64,000 bases of DNA from Actinopolymorpha pittospori (lineage in GTDB: Bacteria > Actinomycetota > Actinomycetes > Propionibacteriales > Actinopolymorphaceae): positions 6,510,001 to 6,574,000 of the forward strand of contig NZ_JADBEM010000001.1 of NCBI RefSeq assembly GCF_014873875.1, given 5' to 3'. The notes beneath the pieces were generated by a model that was not told the origin of the DNA, made no database searches, and was given only the letters and a program-made list of their open reading frames with translations. The position numbers and the translations under genes were made by a program. Positions 1 through 7,819 of the stretch are shown piece after piece. Positions within the stretch are counted from its first letter, which is position 1, and each line of letters begins with the position of its first letter.

Positions 1-178
1 TAGGGGCCGTGAGCGCTTCGCTCGCTCCGGCACCTACGAGCCTGGGCGACGGAACCCGGGCTCGGCGAGTGGATGCCCGATGATGGCCACCCAGCAAGCA
101 CCGTCAGGTGCTGCGGACCCGTAGGGCGGCCCCGCGGCCCGCGGCCCGCGGTCTGAGGCGCTCGGCGGTCTGTGGCGG

Positions 179-1084
179 TCAGCCGGCGTAGGCCGCGAGC
201 ACCCGGAGCGCCTGGAGGGTGACCACGCCCCGCCATTCGCGCTCGGCGGTCGATCCGGGCGCCTCCCAGGTGATCGGCCAGCCGCCGTCTGCCTGCTGGC
301 CGGCAGCAAGCACCTCGAGATGGGCGTCGACGTCCGCGTCGGCGAAGAAGCGTCGGCGCGGACTGTCGGGCGAGGGCGCGAAGTGCAACGGCGTGAGTCC
401 GTAGTCGTCGGAGGGGCGAGGCTGGAAGAACGCGAGCCTGTCGAGCCGGGAACACAGCGCGGCGTGGGCCGATTCGGCCCGATCCCGATCCGGGTCGGTC
501 TCGAGGAAGCGCAGGACGCACAGGGCGGTGTGCGCGTCCTCCACACCGTCCGGCGCCTCGATCCGGTCCCAGCAGAACTTGGCCGCGGGCTCGATCCAGG
601 CAGCCTCGATGCCGAACGCGCGGAACCGAGCGACCAGGGCTGCGGTGGGGTTGAGACCGGCGGGAGCGTCGCAGTCTCCCCAGTGCGCCGCGCGGGGGTG
701 CTTCGCCGCGCTCGGGAGCAGGATCGGGACGGCGCCCTCGGGCGTCACCACGCCGGCGAGGAACGACGACGCCCCACCGAGGAGGTCCTGTGCGGCGGCC
801 GTGACCTCGGCGCGGGCCTCGACGGCCAGCGAGTCGAGCACGTCGCTCGCGAAGTCGAGGAAGAGCGGCTGGCTGCCAGGGGCGCGAACGTCGGGCTCGA
901 GCCCGTGCCCCAGCCCGCCGTCGGCGTTGCGGTGGGCCGCCAGTGCCGCGACCACGGCGGGGACGGCGGACATGTCGTGGTCGAGGTGGACCTCTGCCAG
1001 CCGGCGTTCGAGCAGTCGGCCCTCGGATCGGATGAAGGCACGGGCGCGGTCGACGTCGACCACGGGCGTCACTGGGGTCGTCAT
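179..1084 (-). CDS. alpha/alpha-toroid (prenyltransferase/terpene cyclase-fold) protein
   Basis: The 301-residue product has no signal peptide or membrane segment. Two glycine-rich turn motifs, RNADGGLGHG (residues 52-61) and QQADGGWPITW (263-273), resemble the QW-type turns of squalene cyclases and protein prenyltransferases, which build an alpha/alpha barrel. No DxDD or DCTAE catalytic motif is visible, so enzymatic activity is not supported and a binding or structural role is as likely. Start: the ATG at 1084. The gene is followed at 1132 by the end of an AraC-type gene on the same strand, 47 bases away, so the two could be co-transcribed. The fold is a reasonable inference; the function is unknown. 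Confidence 0.7.
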   Translation of the reverse strand: MTTPVTPVVDVDRARAFIRSEGRLLERRLAEVHLDHDMSAVPAVVAALAAHRNADGGLGHGLEPDVRAPGSQPLFLDFASDVLDSLAVEARAEVTAAAQDLLGGASSFLAGVVTPEGAVPILLPSAAKHPRAAHWGDCDAPAGLNPTAALVARFRAFGIEAAWIEPAAKFCWDRIEAPDGVEDAHTALCVLRFLETDPDRDRAESAHAALCSRLDRLAFFQPRPSDDYGLTPLHFAPSPDSPRRRFFADADVDAHLEVLAAGQQADGGWPITWEAPGSTAEREWRGVVTLQALRVLAAYAG

Positions 1085-1131
1085 GCCAGAACGCTAGGAG
1101 AGCGCACCGACATCTCGCTTGGACAGATCGG

Positions 1132-1842
1132 TCACCTGCCGCGCAGCAGCCTGCTGGGCGGTGCGCCGGCCAGGTCGTTGCAGTCGCGCGCGAGGTGGGA
1201 CTGGTCGGCGTAGCCCGACCGGGCGGCGAGGTCGGCGAGGGCGAGGTCGGGGGCGGTCCGGGCGAGCCGGCGGACGCGTAACAGTCGCGCGACCCTGAGG
1301 AAGGTCGCGGGGCCGTAGCCGACAGCGGCCGTGAAGCGCCGCCGGAACTGTCGTTCACCGACGCCGAGGTCGGCCGTGAGCGCGTCGGTGACCCGGGGGC
1401 CGGCGGTCAGCAGCCGACGGACCGCGACGTCGACCTGCCGGTCGGGTGCGTCGGTCTCGGCCCGGGCCAGTCGGGCCGAGACCAGGGCGGTGAGGTGGCT
1501 CGGGTCGGCGGCCAGTCTCGCGGCGACGCTGGCGCCGGCCGGACCCCACAGGTCGGCCAGATCCACCCGGCGATCGCGCAGCTCACTCGCCGGGACGCCG
1601 AGAATCCGAGCCGCCCGGCCGGTCCGGAACCGCAGCCCGTACACGGGCAGTCCGACCGGGAGCGAGGACGTCCAGGGCCCCGTGTCGGGTCCGGCGACGA
1701 ACGCCCTGTCCGGTGTCACCACGATGTCGAGACAGCCGTCGGGGAGGATCGTGCCGTCCCATCCGAAGGACGACCACCACAGGCACCGCACGTCCTCGGC
1801 GAGTGCCGCGGGCGGAGCGATCTCCGCGTACGTCGTACTCAC
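1132..1842 (-). CDS. AraC-family transcriptional regulator
   Basis: The product is 236 residues from the GTG at 1842; an open frame continues upstream but its composition (Arg/Pro-rich) is not protein-like. The N-terminal half has the LPDGCLDIVV pattern common to AraC relatives with a DUF6597-type sensor domain. The last ~90 residues hold two helix-turn-helix units: the first includes VGERQFRRRF, the second LADLAARSGYADQSHLARDC. These proteins bind DNA and usually control a nearby gene; the toroid gene downstream on the same strand and the Cys-module gene upstream are the candidates. The ligand is unknown. Confidence 0.85.
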   Translation of the reverse strand: MSTTYAEIAPPAALAEDVRCLWWSSFGWDGTILPDGCLDIVVTPDRAFVAGPDTGPWTSSLPVGLPVYGLRFRTGRAARILGVPASELRDRRVDLADLWGPAGASVAARLAADPSHLTALVSARLARAETDAPDRQVDVAVRRLLTAGPRVTDALTADLGVGERQFRRRFTAAVGYGPATFLRVARLLRVRRLARTAPDLALADLAARSGYADQSHLARDCNDLAGAPPSRLLRGR

Positions 1843-1961
1843 CCGGCCACGGTATAACCGACCACCCCCGGCGCCGTTCGACCAAGGTCGCCGCGGTGTC
1901 AGGGCGGCCGGGGAGGGGCCGGCGGGCCGGGCCGACCCGCGCATGCCGGGTCGAAGTACGT

Positions 1962-3359
1962 ATGCACGACACTGTCCCCATGGCATTTCGCCGGATGACC
2001 GGACTCACCGGCCGCTCCCGCGCGTCGGACGCACGGACGAAGGCCGACGCGCTCGCCGCCCTCGGCGGTGAGGGATGTGCCGTCTGCCGGATTCGACTCG
2101 ACACCGGCAAGCGGTGGTTCTTCTCCTACGAGAACGACAGCCGGGTCGACCTCGGCCTCCGGGAACGGCTGGAACGCTCGTTCGGCTTCTGCGCCCCACA
2201 CACACGGCAACTGCTCGACTCCGGAGCGGCCACGTCCTGGCTGGCGCGCTGGGTCTTCGCCGACGTGGCGAGGTCGGCGGTCCGGGCCCTTGCCGCGCCG
2301 GCGCCGCCGGTGCCTGGTGCGTGCCCGGCGTGCGAGGCGACCGAACAGGGCGAGCTGGACGCGGTGGTGACGCTCGCGACGGGATTGAACGAGCCGGAGG
2401 TTCGAGAGCTCCTGCTCGCCGGCGACGGCTTCTGTCTCACGCACGGCCGGGCGGTTCTGGAGCGCACCGGCCCCGAGGCCGCCCGGGTGATCGCCGGCAT
2501 GCTGGACGAGCGACTCGGCAAGGATCCGGTCACCGCGCGTGACGTCCTGATCGGCGTCGACCCGGACGTCGTACGACGCCGGCGGGGGCGCGAGCGGCTC
2601 GCCGAGGGGGTGCTCACGGCGGAGGAGTCGGCCCGGCTCGCCCGCCCGCTCGGCGACGTCGACCTCGTACTCGACTGGCCGTGCTGCCCGCTGTGCGCGG
2701 CGGCCCAGCGGGTCGAGTGGCGCTACCTGCGGTGGTTGGTGGGGCTGCCCGCCGCGGAGGCGGGGGAGTTGCGCGGTGCGGCGACCCTGTGCACGACCCA
2801 TCTCGCCGACCTCACGAGCAGTCGCGTCACCACGGGCGACATGGCGGGCGTCGAACTCACCGAGGACGGCCTGCTCGCTTCGGTCGGGAGCGTCATCGAG
2901 CATGTGGGCGGTCTGTGGCGTACCGACCTGCAGACCTTCCTCCGCAAGGTGGTGGACGGTTCCTCGGCCGGAGCGTCCCGCACCGCGGCGGGCGACGTCG
3001 GTCGCTGGATCCGGTGTCACCTGTGCGACCTTCGGGACGCGGCGGTCGAACGTGAGCGGCGCCTGCTGACCCTGGTGGCTGCTGATCCGGCCTACGGCGA
3101 ACGGCTCGGCCACGCGCACGGTGTCTGCCTGCGGCACGGACTCGCGGGTGAGCTCGCGCCCGCCTGGCGGCACCTGCTCGCGGCGCGGATCGGGCTGTTG
3201 TCGTACGAGGTCGACGAGGCCGAACGCAAGGCGGCCTGGGAGGCACGGTGGGAGGTCCGCGGTACGGAGATGGCGGTGTGGCGGCGAGCCCCGTACCTGC
3301 TGGACGGCTTCGTCCTCGGCCCCGTCGCACCGGGCATGCCGGAGGGCGACGGCGACTGA
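1962..3359 (+). CDS. protein with four CxxC...CxxH putative zinc modules (DUF6062-like)
   Basis: A 465-residue soluble protein if the ATG at 1962 is used; ATGs at 1980 and 1995 are alternatives and no start has a strong ribosome site. Four equally built modules are visible, each with a CxxC followed about 35 residues later by CxxH: C39/C42 with C77/H80, C121/C124 with C158/H161, C242/C245 with C277/H280, and C352/C355 with C389/H392. The CxxC is followed by a charged helix and the CxxH by a Gly/Leu-rich one. The regular spacing suggests four tandem Cys3His metal sites. It recalls the poorly described DUF6062 family, a name I give from memory. The gene is divergent from the AraC regulator. Function unknown; a redox or scaffold role is only a guess. 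Confidence 0.75.
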   Translation: MHDTVPMAFRRMTGLTGRSRASDARTKADALAALGGEGCAVCRIRLDTGKRWFFSYENDSRVDLGLRERLERSFGFCAPHTRQLLDSGAATSWLARWVFADVARSAVRALAAPAPPVPGACPACEATEQGELDAVVTLATGLNEPEVRELLLAGDGFCLTHGRAVLERTGPEAARVIAGMLDERLGKDPVTARDVLIGVDPDVVRRRRGRERLAEGVLTAEESARLARPLGDVDLVLDWPCCPLCAAAQRVEWRYLRWLVGLPAAEAGELRGAATLCTTHLADLTSSRVTTGDMAGVELTEDGLLASVGSVIEHVGGLWRTDLQTFLRKVVDGSSAGASRTAAGDVGRWIRCHLCDLRDAAVERERRLLTLVAADPAYGERLGHAHGVCLRHGLAGELAPAWRHLLAARIGLLSYEVDEAERKAAWEARWEVRGTEMAVWRRAPYLLDGFVLGPVAPGMPEGDGD

Positions 3360-3401
3360 CCGGGCAGCGACAGGCCGGCCAGCGACTGACAGGCCTGAGC
3401 G

Positions 3402-4181
3402 TCAGGCCGGCGAGGCGGCAGCGCCACGCAAGGCGGGCTTGACGGCGGTGACGCGAATCCGCCGGTAGTCGGCCCACCAGGATCCGTCCCGGTACAACAC
3501 GGGTCGCAGGCGGGTCGCGAGCTCGGCGAGGAAGCCGTCCACGTCGGGAACACCGACCAGCAGGTGCGCGCAGAACATCGTGAGCCAGTTGGCGAGCCCG
3601 TCCTCGCCGACGAGCTGGGTCGGCCGGTCGAACAGCCAGGCGCCGCTCACCTCCAGGCCCACCGCCTCGAGCATGGCGGCGTAGACACCGATGGTCGGGA
3701 AGAACCACGGGCTCTGCGCGGGTGCCAGTCCGAGGTCCTTGCGCAGGGTCTGCGCGCCGTCGGCGATCGTCGCGATGTTGCCGGCGCCGCCGAACTCTGC
3801 GACGAACCGCCCACCAGGTGCCAGGGCACGGGCGATCGAGGAGGCGGCCGCGGGCGCCTCGCGGACCCAGTGCAGTGTGGCGTTGCTGAGCACGGCGTCA
3901 AACTCCGCGTCGAAGGGCAGATCGCGGACGTCGGCCACCCGCACCGGGAGGTCGGGAAACTTCTCCCGCGCCCGGCTGATCATGTCGGCACTCGCGTCCA
4001 CCCCGGTCACCTCGACTCCGGCGGCTCGCAGCGAGGCGACGTGGTCGCCGGTGCCGCAGCCGACGTCGAGGACCCGCTCGCCCGGCCTGGCGTCGAGCAG
4101 GTCGATGACACCTGCTCCCAGCGCGGAGACGAAGCCGTGCTTGTCGTCGTACAGCGAGGCGTTCCAGGTCTGTGACGTCAT
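3402..4181 (-). CDS. class I SAM-dependent methyltransferase
   Basis: A 259-residue Rossmann-fold methyltransferase. The SAM-binding motif I is VLDVGCGTGD (residues 37-46), followed by an acidic residue at the end of strand 2 (VTGVDAS) and a motif IV region LSNATLHWV. The start region SQTWNASLYDDKHGFV is like that of trans-aconitate or small-molecule methyltransferases of the Tam/UbiE type. The ATG at 4181 is chosen; a GTG at 4190 is in frame. The end of the Nudix gene lies 24 bases upstream on the same strand, so the two may be one transcript. The methyl acceptor cannot be read from the sequence. Confidence 0.85.
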   Translation of the reverse strand: MTSQTWNASLYDDKHGFVSALGAGVIDLLDARPGERVLDVGCGTGDHVASLRAAGVEVTGVDASADMISRAREKFPDLPVRVADVRDLPFDAEFDAVLSNATLHWVREAPAAASSIARALAPGGRFVAEFGGAGNIATIADGAQTLRKDLGLAPAQSPWFFPTIGVYAAMLEAVGLEVSGAWLFDRPTQLVGEDGLANWLTMFCAHLLVGVPDVDGFLAELATRLRPVLYRDGSWWADYRRIRVTAVKPALRGAAASPA

Positions 4182-4205
4182 GCGCGGCACGTTACTCGTG
4201 CTTGC

Positions 4206-4649
4206 TCAGAATTCGAGACCCGAGTCTCGACATATGGACAGACGGTTAAGGTGGGGGAGCGCGAGGGACACCTGGCGATCGTCGGCGAGCAGCGACAGGT
4301 CCCGCCAACCGACCTGCCGGATCACCCGGGCGTCGGCGGCGAGTTCCGGGTCGAAACCCTTCTCCGGTCGCGCGTCAGGCGAGACCTCGACCAGGAAGCA
4401 CGTCTCCAGTACGTCGCGGTCGTCGACGGAGCGATACGCCCGCTCGTACAACACCGGACCCACGGTGCCGGCGAGCCGCGTCTCCTCCGCGACCTCGCGC
4501 AGCACCGCCTGGGCGGGCGTCTCTCCAGCCTCCACCCCACCGCCGGGCAGGGTCCAGAACTCGCGCCGCTCCTCGACATGACGCACCATCAGAACTCGCG
4601 TGCCGCGCAGGATCACCGCGCACACCCGTACGACAACAGGTCGCCTCAT
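4206..4649 (-). CDS. Nudix hydrolase
   Basis: A 147-residue protein with one Nudix domain. The Nudix box is complete: G37-x5-E43-x7-REV(51-53)-x-EE(55-56), which binds the divalent metal and the pyrophosphate of the nucleoside-diphosphate-X substrate. An RxxxFWTLPGGGVE segment just before the box is typical of ADP-sugar and MutT-like members. Length is normal. The substrate cannot be assigned. It lies between crcB (24 bases upstream) and the methyltransferase on the same strand, so it may sit at the distal end of the fluoride operon transcript. Confidence 0.88.
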   Translation of the reverse strand: MRRPVVVRVCAVILRGTRVLMVRHVEERREFWTLPGGGVEAGETPAQAVLREVAEETRLAGTVGPVLYERAYRSVDDRDVLETCFLVEVSPDARPEKGFDPELAADARVIRQVGWRDLSLLADDRQVSLALPHLNRLSICRDSGLEF

Positions 4650-4673
4650 CGGCTGATCGTGTCAGGCGGCAGC

Positions 4674-5054
4674 TCATCCGGGCCAGATGGCGTGGCCCAG
4701 GGCGAAGCCCAGGAACGCCGCGGCCAGGCCGGCGCCGAGACTGCCCCCGACGTTCGCCGACGCGGACCGGAACGCCCCGCTCTCGAGGAGCCGCAGGGTC
4801 TCGAAACTGAACGTGGAGTAGGTCGTGAACGCTCCGCAGAAACCTGTCCCGAGCAGGGTGTAGAGCGTCGGGCCCAGTGCACCGGTCAGGCTGCCCGACC
4901 ACAGGAAGCCGAGCACGAGGCAGCCGAGGACGTTGACGAGCAGCGTGCCCCACGGGAACGTCGAGCCGATCCGGTTCTGCACCAGCCGGTCCAGGTGGTA
5001 GCGCAGCGGCGCGCCCACGACCGCTCCGAGCGCGACGGCGAGCACTGGGCTCAT
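4674..5054 (-). CDS. crcB: fluoride channel CrcB/Fluc, second subunit
   Basis: A 126-residue membrane protein with four hydrophobic segments. The family signature GFCGAFTTYSTFSFE (residues 71-85) and the conserved Asn in GTLLVNVLGC (N41) are present; the Phe and Asn residues of these motifs line the fluoride pore in known Fluc channels. Fluc proteins export fluoride as antiparallel dual-topology dimers. The ATG overlaps the stop of the DUF190 gene by four bases (ATGA), so translation is coupled. With the other crcB at 5401-5928 it probably forms a heterodimeric channel, as in many Gram-positive bacteria that carry two copies. Confidence 0.93.
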   Translation of the reverse strand: MSPVLAVALGAVVGAPLRYHLDRLVQNRIGSTFPWGTLLVNVLGCLVLGFLWSGSLTGALGPTLYTLLGTGFCGAFTTYSTFSFETLRLLESGAFRSASANVGGSLGAGLAAAFLGFALGHAIWPG

Positions 5055-5404
5055 GCCTGGCGCCCGACGTAGCGGACGACCTCGACGTCCTCGACGATGA
5101 CCAGGCCGCCGTTGACCAGGAGTTCGTCGAGGCCGGGGAGGAAGGCCTCGATCCGCTCCGCGACGTCGACGATGATCACGGTGAGGGGGAGATCCTCCGA
5201 CAGGCTGAGGAACCTGCCGGTGTGCAGACGCCGGGACGCGCCGTATCCCTCGATGCCACGGATCACCGTCGCCCCCGCGAGGCCAGCCTCCCGGGCCCGG
5301 GCGACGATCTCGGCGTAGACGGGCCGGTGCTGCCAGAGGTCGTCCTCGTCGACGAAGACGCTCAGCCGTTTGGCCGGACCCTCGATCGGATTCATCCGCG
5401 TCAC
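5051..5404 (-). CDS. DUF190-domain protein
   Basis: A 117-residue cytoplasmic protein of the DUF190 family, which has a PII-like ferredoxin fold. Recognisable features are LSVFVDEDDLW near the N-terminus, GATVIRGIEGYG in the middle and LPLTVIIVD before a final VEDVEVVRYVG strand. The GTG start overlaps the stop of the upstream crcB (GTGA), and the end overlaps the start of the downstream crcB (ATGA), so all three genes are translationally chained. DUF190 genes are repeatedly found with crcB, and a regulatory or gating partner role in fluoride export is inferred from this. No nucleotide-binding motif can be confirmed by eye. Confidence 0.85.
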   Translation of the reverse strand: MTRMNPIEGPAKRLSVFVDEDDLWQHRPVYAEIVARAREAGLAGATVIRGIEGYGASRRLHTGRFLSLSEDLPLTVIIVDVAERIEAFLPGLDELLVNGGLVIVEDVEVVRYVGRQA

Positions 5405-5928
5405 CCCGTCCCAGGCCGATGGTCGTCCTGATGATCTTTCAGATGGTCGTTCCGCGCTCGTTCTGCCGGACCTCTCGGGTACGCGTGGAGGACGAGGCGA
5501 GTGAGGTGGGCGCCGAGCCAGACGGCGACGAGGGCGGCGGCGAGGGTCCCGAACAGGTACGCGAGTCCGGTGGCCGCCGCGCCGTCACGGAACAGGCCCA
5601 GGGAGTCGACCGCGTAGGTCGAGAACGTCGTGAAGCCGCCGAGAACACCCACACCGAAGAACGGCCGCAGCAGCCGGTGTGGCTTGGGTGCCTCCAGTAG
5701 CAACGCCATCAGAACGCCGATCAGGGCGCAGCCCACCGCGTTGATCAGGAACGTCGACCACGGAAAGGCGTGCGTACCGTGCGGGATCAGCACCGAGAGG
5801 GCGTAACGGGCGAGCGCGCCGAGAACACCACCCACGGCGATCGCCGCCGTGGTGTCGAATCCCCGTAGCCGCTGAAGCGGTGTCGCGGCCGTGCGGCCGG
5901 TGCCGGATCCGGTGCTCTGTGCCGCCAT
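5401..5928 (-). CDS. crcB: fluoride channel CrcB/Fluc, first subunit
   Basis: A 175-residue Fluc subunit with four hydrophobic segments. GVLGGFTTFSTYAVD (residues 94-108) is the pore signature and N63 in FLINAVGC the conserved Asn. The start at 5928 is chosen over an ATG at 5940 because that ATG is immediately followed by the GGGAGGA ribosome site that serves 5928. Compared with its partner it has a hydrophilic N-terminal extension (~25 residues) and a His/Asp-rich tail (NDHLKDHQDDHRPG). It is the first gene of the crcB-DUF190-crcB chain and follows a candidate fluoride riboswitch in its leader. Confidence 0.92.
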   Translation of the reverse strand: MAAQSTGSGTGRTAATPLQRLRGFDTTAAIAVGGVLGALARYALSVLIPHGTHAFPWSTFLINAVGCALIGVLMALLLEAPKPHRLLRPFFGVGVLGGFTTFSTYAVDSLGLFRDGAAATGLAYLFGTLAAALVAVWLGAHLTRLVLHAYPRGPAERARNDHLKDHQDDHRPGTG

Positions 5929-5960
5929 GGTTCCTCCCATTGCGCGTCGACCGTCGTGCG

Positions 5961-6020
5961 CAACAGGGACCGTTGGCGGCGTCGTTGCCGCGGTTGTGGT
6001 CCGGCGAGCCCCACCGCCGG
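5961..6020 (-). promoter_or_regulatory. candidate fluoride (crcB) riboswitch
   Basis: Read on the minus strand, the leader of the crcB operon contains GGCGGTGGGGCTCGCC (6018 down to 6003), then AACCGC and a small GGC/GCC stem-loop, then CCAACGGTCCCTGTTG (5976 down to 5961). The order matches the crcB motif aptamer: a GGCGATGG..CGCC stem, an AACCGCC strand with a hairpin, and a terminal GATGAC-CCTAC-like strand. The last part is degenerate (ACGGTCCCTGT against the usual ATGAC-CCTGC), so the call rests on layout and gene context rather than full consensus. It lies about 30 bases before the ribosome site of crcB. Confidence 0.5.
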
Positions 6021-6061
6021 TCAGCCCGGACCCGGGCCCCGAACCGCTTCAGGATACGTGA

Positions 6062-6098
6062 GCGCCGACCAGCGCCTGACGGCAGCGCTGGTCGGCGC
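6062..6098 (-). terminator. strong hairpin after the secreted-protein gene
   Basis: A perfect 14-bp stem (GCGCCGACCAGCGC and its complement) with a 9-base loop lies 45 bases past the stop of the gene ending at 6144 and before the crcB leader. There is no T run, so it is terminator-like by position and stability only. Confidence 0.55.
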
Positions 6099-6143
6099 GT
6101 TGGGTTCGGCGGGGTTGGTTCGGTCCTCGCCGGGCGGGCGCGG

Positions 6144-7580
6144 TCAGCGGCGCCAGAGGACGGCCGTGGGCTGGTCGGCGGTGAGGGTCATGTCCCCGGA
6201 CCAAGTGAGGAACGACGGCTGCGGCAGGTAGTCGGTGCCGAGGAGGAAGCCGCGCTGGATTCCCGTCACGTGGACGGCCGCGCCGGAGTCCGTTCCGACG
6301 ACCACCCGGCGGGCGGTGATCTCCGCGATGTCGTCCTGCGTCGTACCGGCCGGAAGTTCGACGGTCGTCGCGGCCGGGTCGTCGCGCTGGAGCGACCGGG
6401 TGGGATCGACGTGGTGGGAGAGGTAGACCGTCTCACCGGAGGTGAGGCGAACGCCGAGCGCGACACCGACCCACGAGGAGCCGGTGTTGGCGCCCTCCGT
6501 CGTCTTCTTCACCACAGCGTAGAGGTAGTTGCGCTGGTCGCTGACCTCCGGCGTGTCGGGAGCGTTCGGCGCGGCCGCCTCGATCTTGCCCTCACGGATG
6601 AGCTCCTTGGCCATCACGAGGTAGGTCCAGGGGTTGGCGTCCATGACCGCTTCGCGGGCCTGGTCGGCCGGGCGCGTCTCCAGGGTGGAGAGGAAGAACC
6701 GCATCGGGTCGTCCACCTGGTCGCAGAGGTTGTTGTTGGACGTGCAGGTCTGCAGCTTGGCGTGGTCACCCTCGTACCCGCCCTTGAACTGCAACGTCGC
6801 GTGGTTGGGCGCCTGGTAGGTGTCGCTGCCCGCCACCCGCTCGCCGTTCGCGTCGAGCTCGACGGCGTAGATCCACTCGATGTCCGTCGTCCGTCCCCAT
6901 CGGGCCATCAGAGCGGGTGTGTTGGTGCCACCGTCCTCGTTGCTCCAGATGACGGAGTAGGTGATCCGGACGTGGCCGGGCTTCGACCCTGGTCCGGTCT
7001 CGTGCCAGGCGATGAGCGGGGTGTCGGTGGTGGCGTTCTGGTAGGCGTCACCGAACTCCGCCATGTTGCGGCCGTACAGGATCGGCGCGAAGCGCAGGGC
7101 GGAGTACTCCGGGTCGTTGCGGGCGTACGTCTCGACCTGCAGGTCCGACGCCACGACGCTCTTCGCGCCCGCCGCCGAGGACGCGTCGGCGTAGCGGAGT
7201 TCGAGGGTGTGGGGGCCGCGGCGCAGCTGACCGAGGGCCACCTGGTGGGCGGAGGGCGCGTCGCCGGTGACAACGACGTCGGTGGCGTAGCGGCGATCGA
7301 CATACACCGAGACGACCGCCGACTCCTTGCCCTCCACCGCCCAGTCCGTGCCCGGCGCGGCGACGGTCAGGTCCAGGAGTGCTTCGCCGGTCGAGTCGGC
7401 ACGGACGTGCAGCCGCTGAGTCGGGCGGTCGCGCTCGACGACGATCGGAGCGCTCGGGCGGGCCTTGGCCTGGACCGGCTCCGCCGCGGCGGGCACGGCG
7501 GTCGCCACGGTGGGAACGACGAGGGTGAGTGCGGCGGCGGCGATTGCCGCTGCCGAGACGCCGGTACGGCGGACGCGCAT
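6144..7580 (-). CDS. secreted protein of unknown function
   Basis: A 478-residue protein starting at the ATG at 7580, preceded by a GGGAGGA ribosome site. It begins with a clear Sec-type signal peptide (RVRRTG, a hydrophobic Ala/Val/Leu stretch, then cleavage near AVPAAAEP). The mature part is all-beta-like in composition. A first region (~residues 35-140) carries a jelly-roll-like sequence. A second region (~150-420) includes APILYGRNMAEFGD, VIWSNEDGGTNTP and TDIEWIYAVELDANGE, then a CTSNNNLC pair of cysteines that may form a disulfide. I do not recognise the family; no catalytic motif is evident. It stands alone, with a hairpin terminator behind it. Confidence 0.75.
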   Translation of the reverse strand: MRVRRTGVSAAAIAAAALTLVVPTVATAVPAAAEPVQAKARPSAPIVVERDRPTQRLHVRADSTGEALLDLTVAAPGTDWAVEGKESAVVSVYVDRRYATDVVVTGDAPSAHQVALGQLRRGPHTLELRYADASSAAGAKSVVASDLQVETYARNDPEYSALRFAPILYGRNMAEFGDAYQNATTDTPLIAWHETGPGSKPGHVRITYSVIWSNEDGGTNTPALMARWGRTTDIEWIYAVELDANGERVAGSDTYQAPNHATLQFKGGYEGDHAKLQTCTSNNNLCDQVDDPMRFFLSTLETRPADQAREAVMDANPWTYLVMAKELIREGKIEAAAPNAPDTPEVSDQRNYLYAVVKKTTEGANTGSSWVGVALGVRLTSGETVYLSHHVDPTRSLQRDDPAATTVELPAGTTQDDIAEITARRVVVGTDSGAAVHVTGIQRGFLLGTDYLPQPSFLTWSGDMTLTADQPTAVLWRR

Positions 7581-7819
7581 GGATTCCTCCCCAGAGGTCG
7601 GCGAGTTCCCCACCCTGGTGGAAAGGTCCGGAGTGCGCAGGTAGCTCGGGAGGAACTTCTGACCAACAGCCGTCGGCGGAGCCGGGGAAAGCACCGGCAC
7701 GATGCGCTGAAGGTCGGGTGCGGGTGAGGCGGTCCGCGACCTAGGCCTGATGGCGGAGAAGAGCTTCGGTCAAATTCCGGATAGGTGTGCGAGGGTCCTG
7801 GCTATTAGCGTGACTCCTC

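Noticed and set aside
5929..5940. Upstream ATG of the first crcB
   Set aside because: The bases right after it form the GGGAGGA ribosome site for the ATG at 5928.
5880..7727. A 615-codon plus-strand frame opposite the secreted 478-residue gene
   Set aside because: The minus strand has a good ribosome site and signal peptide; the plus frame also runs through the crcB leader.
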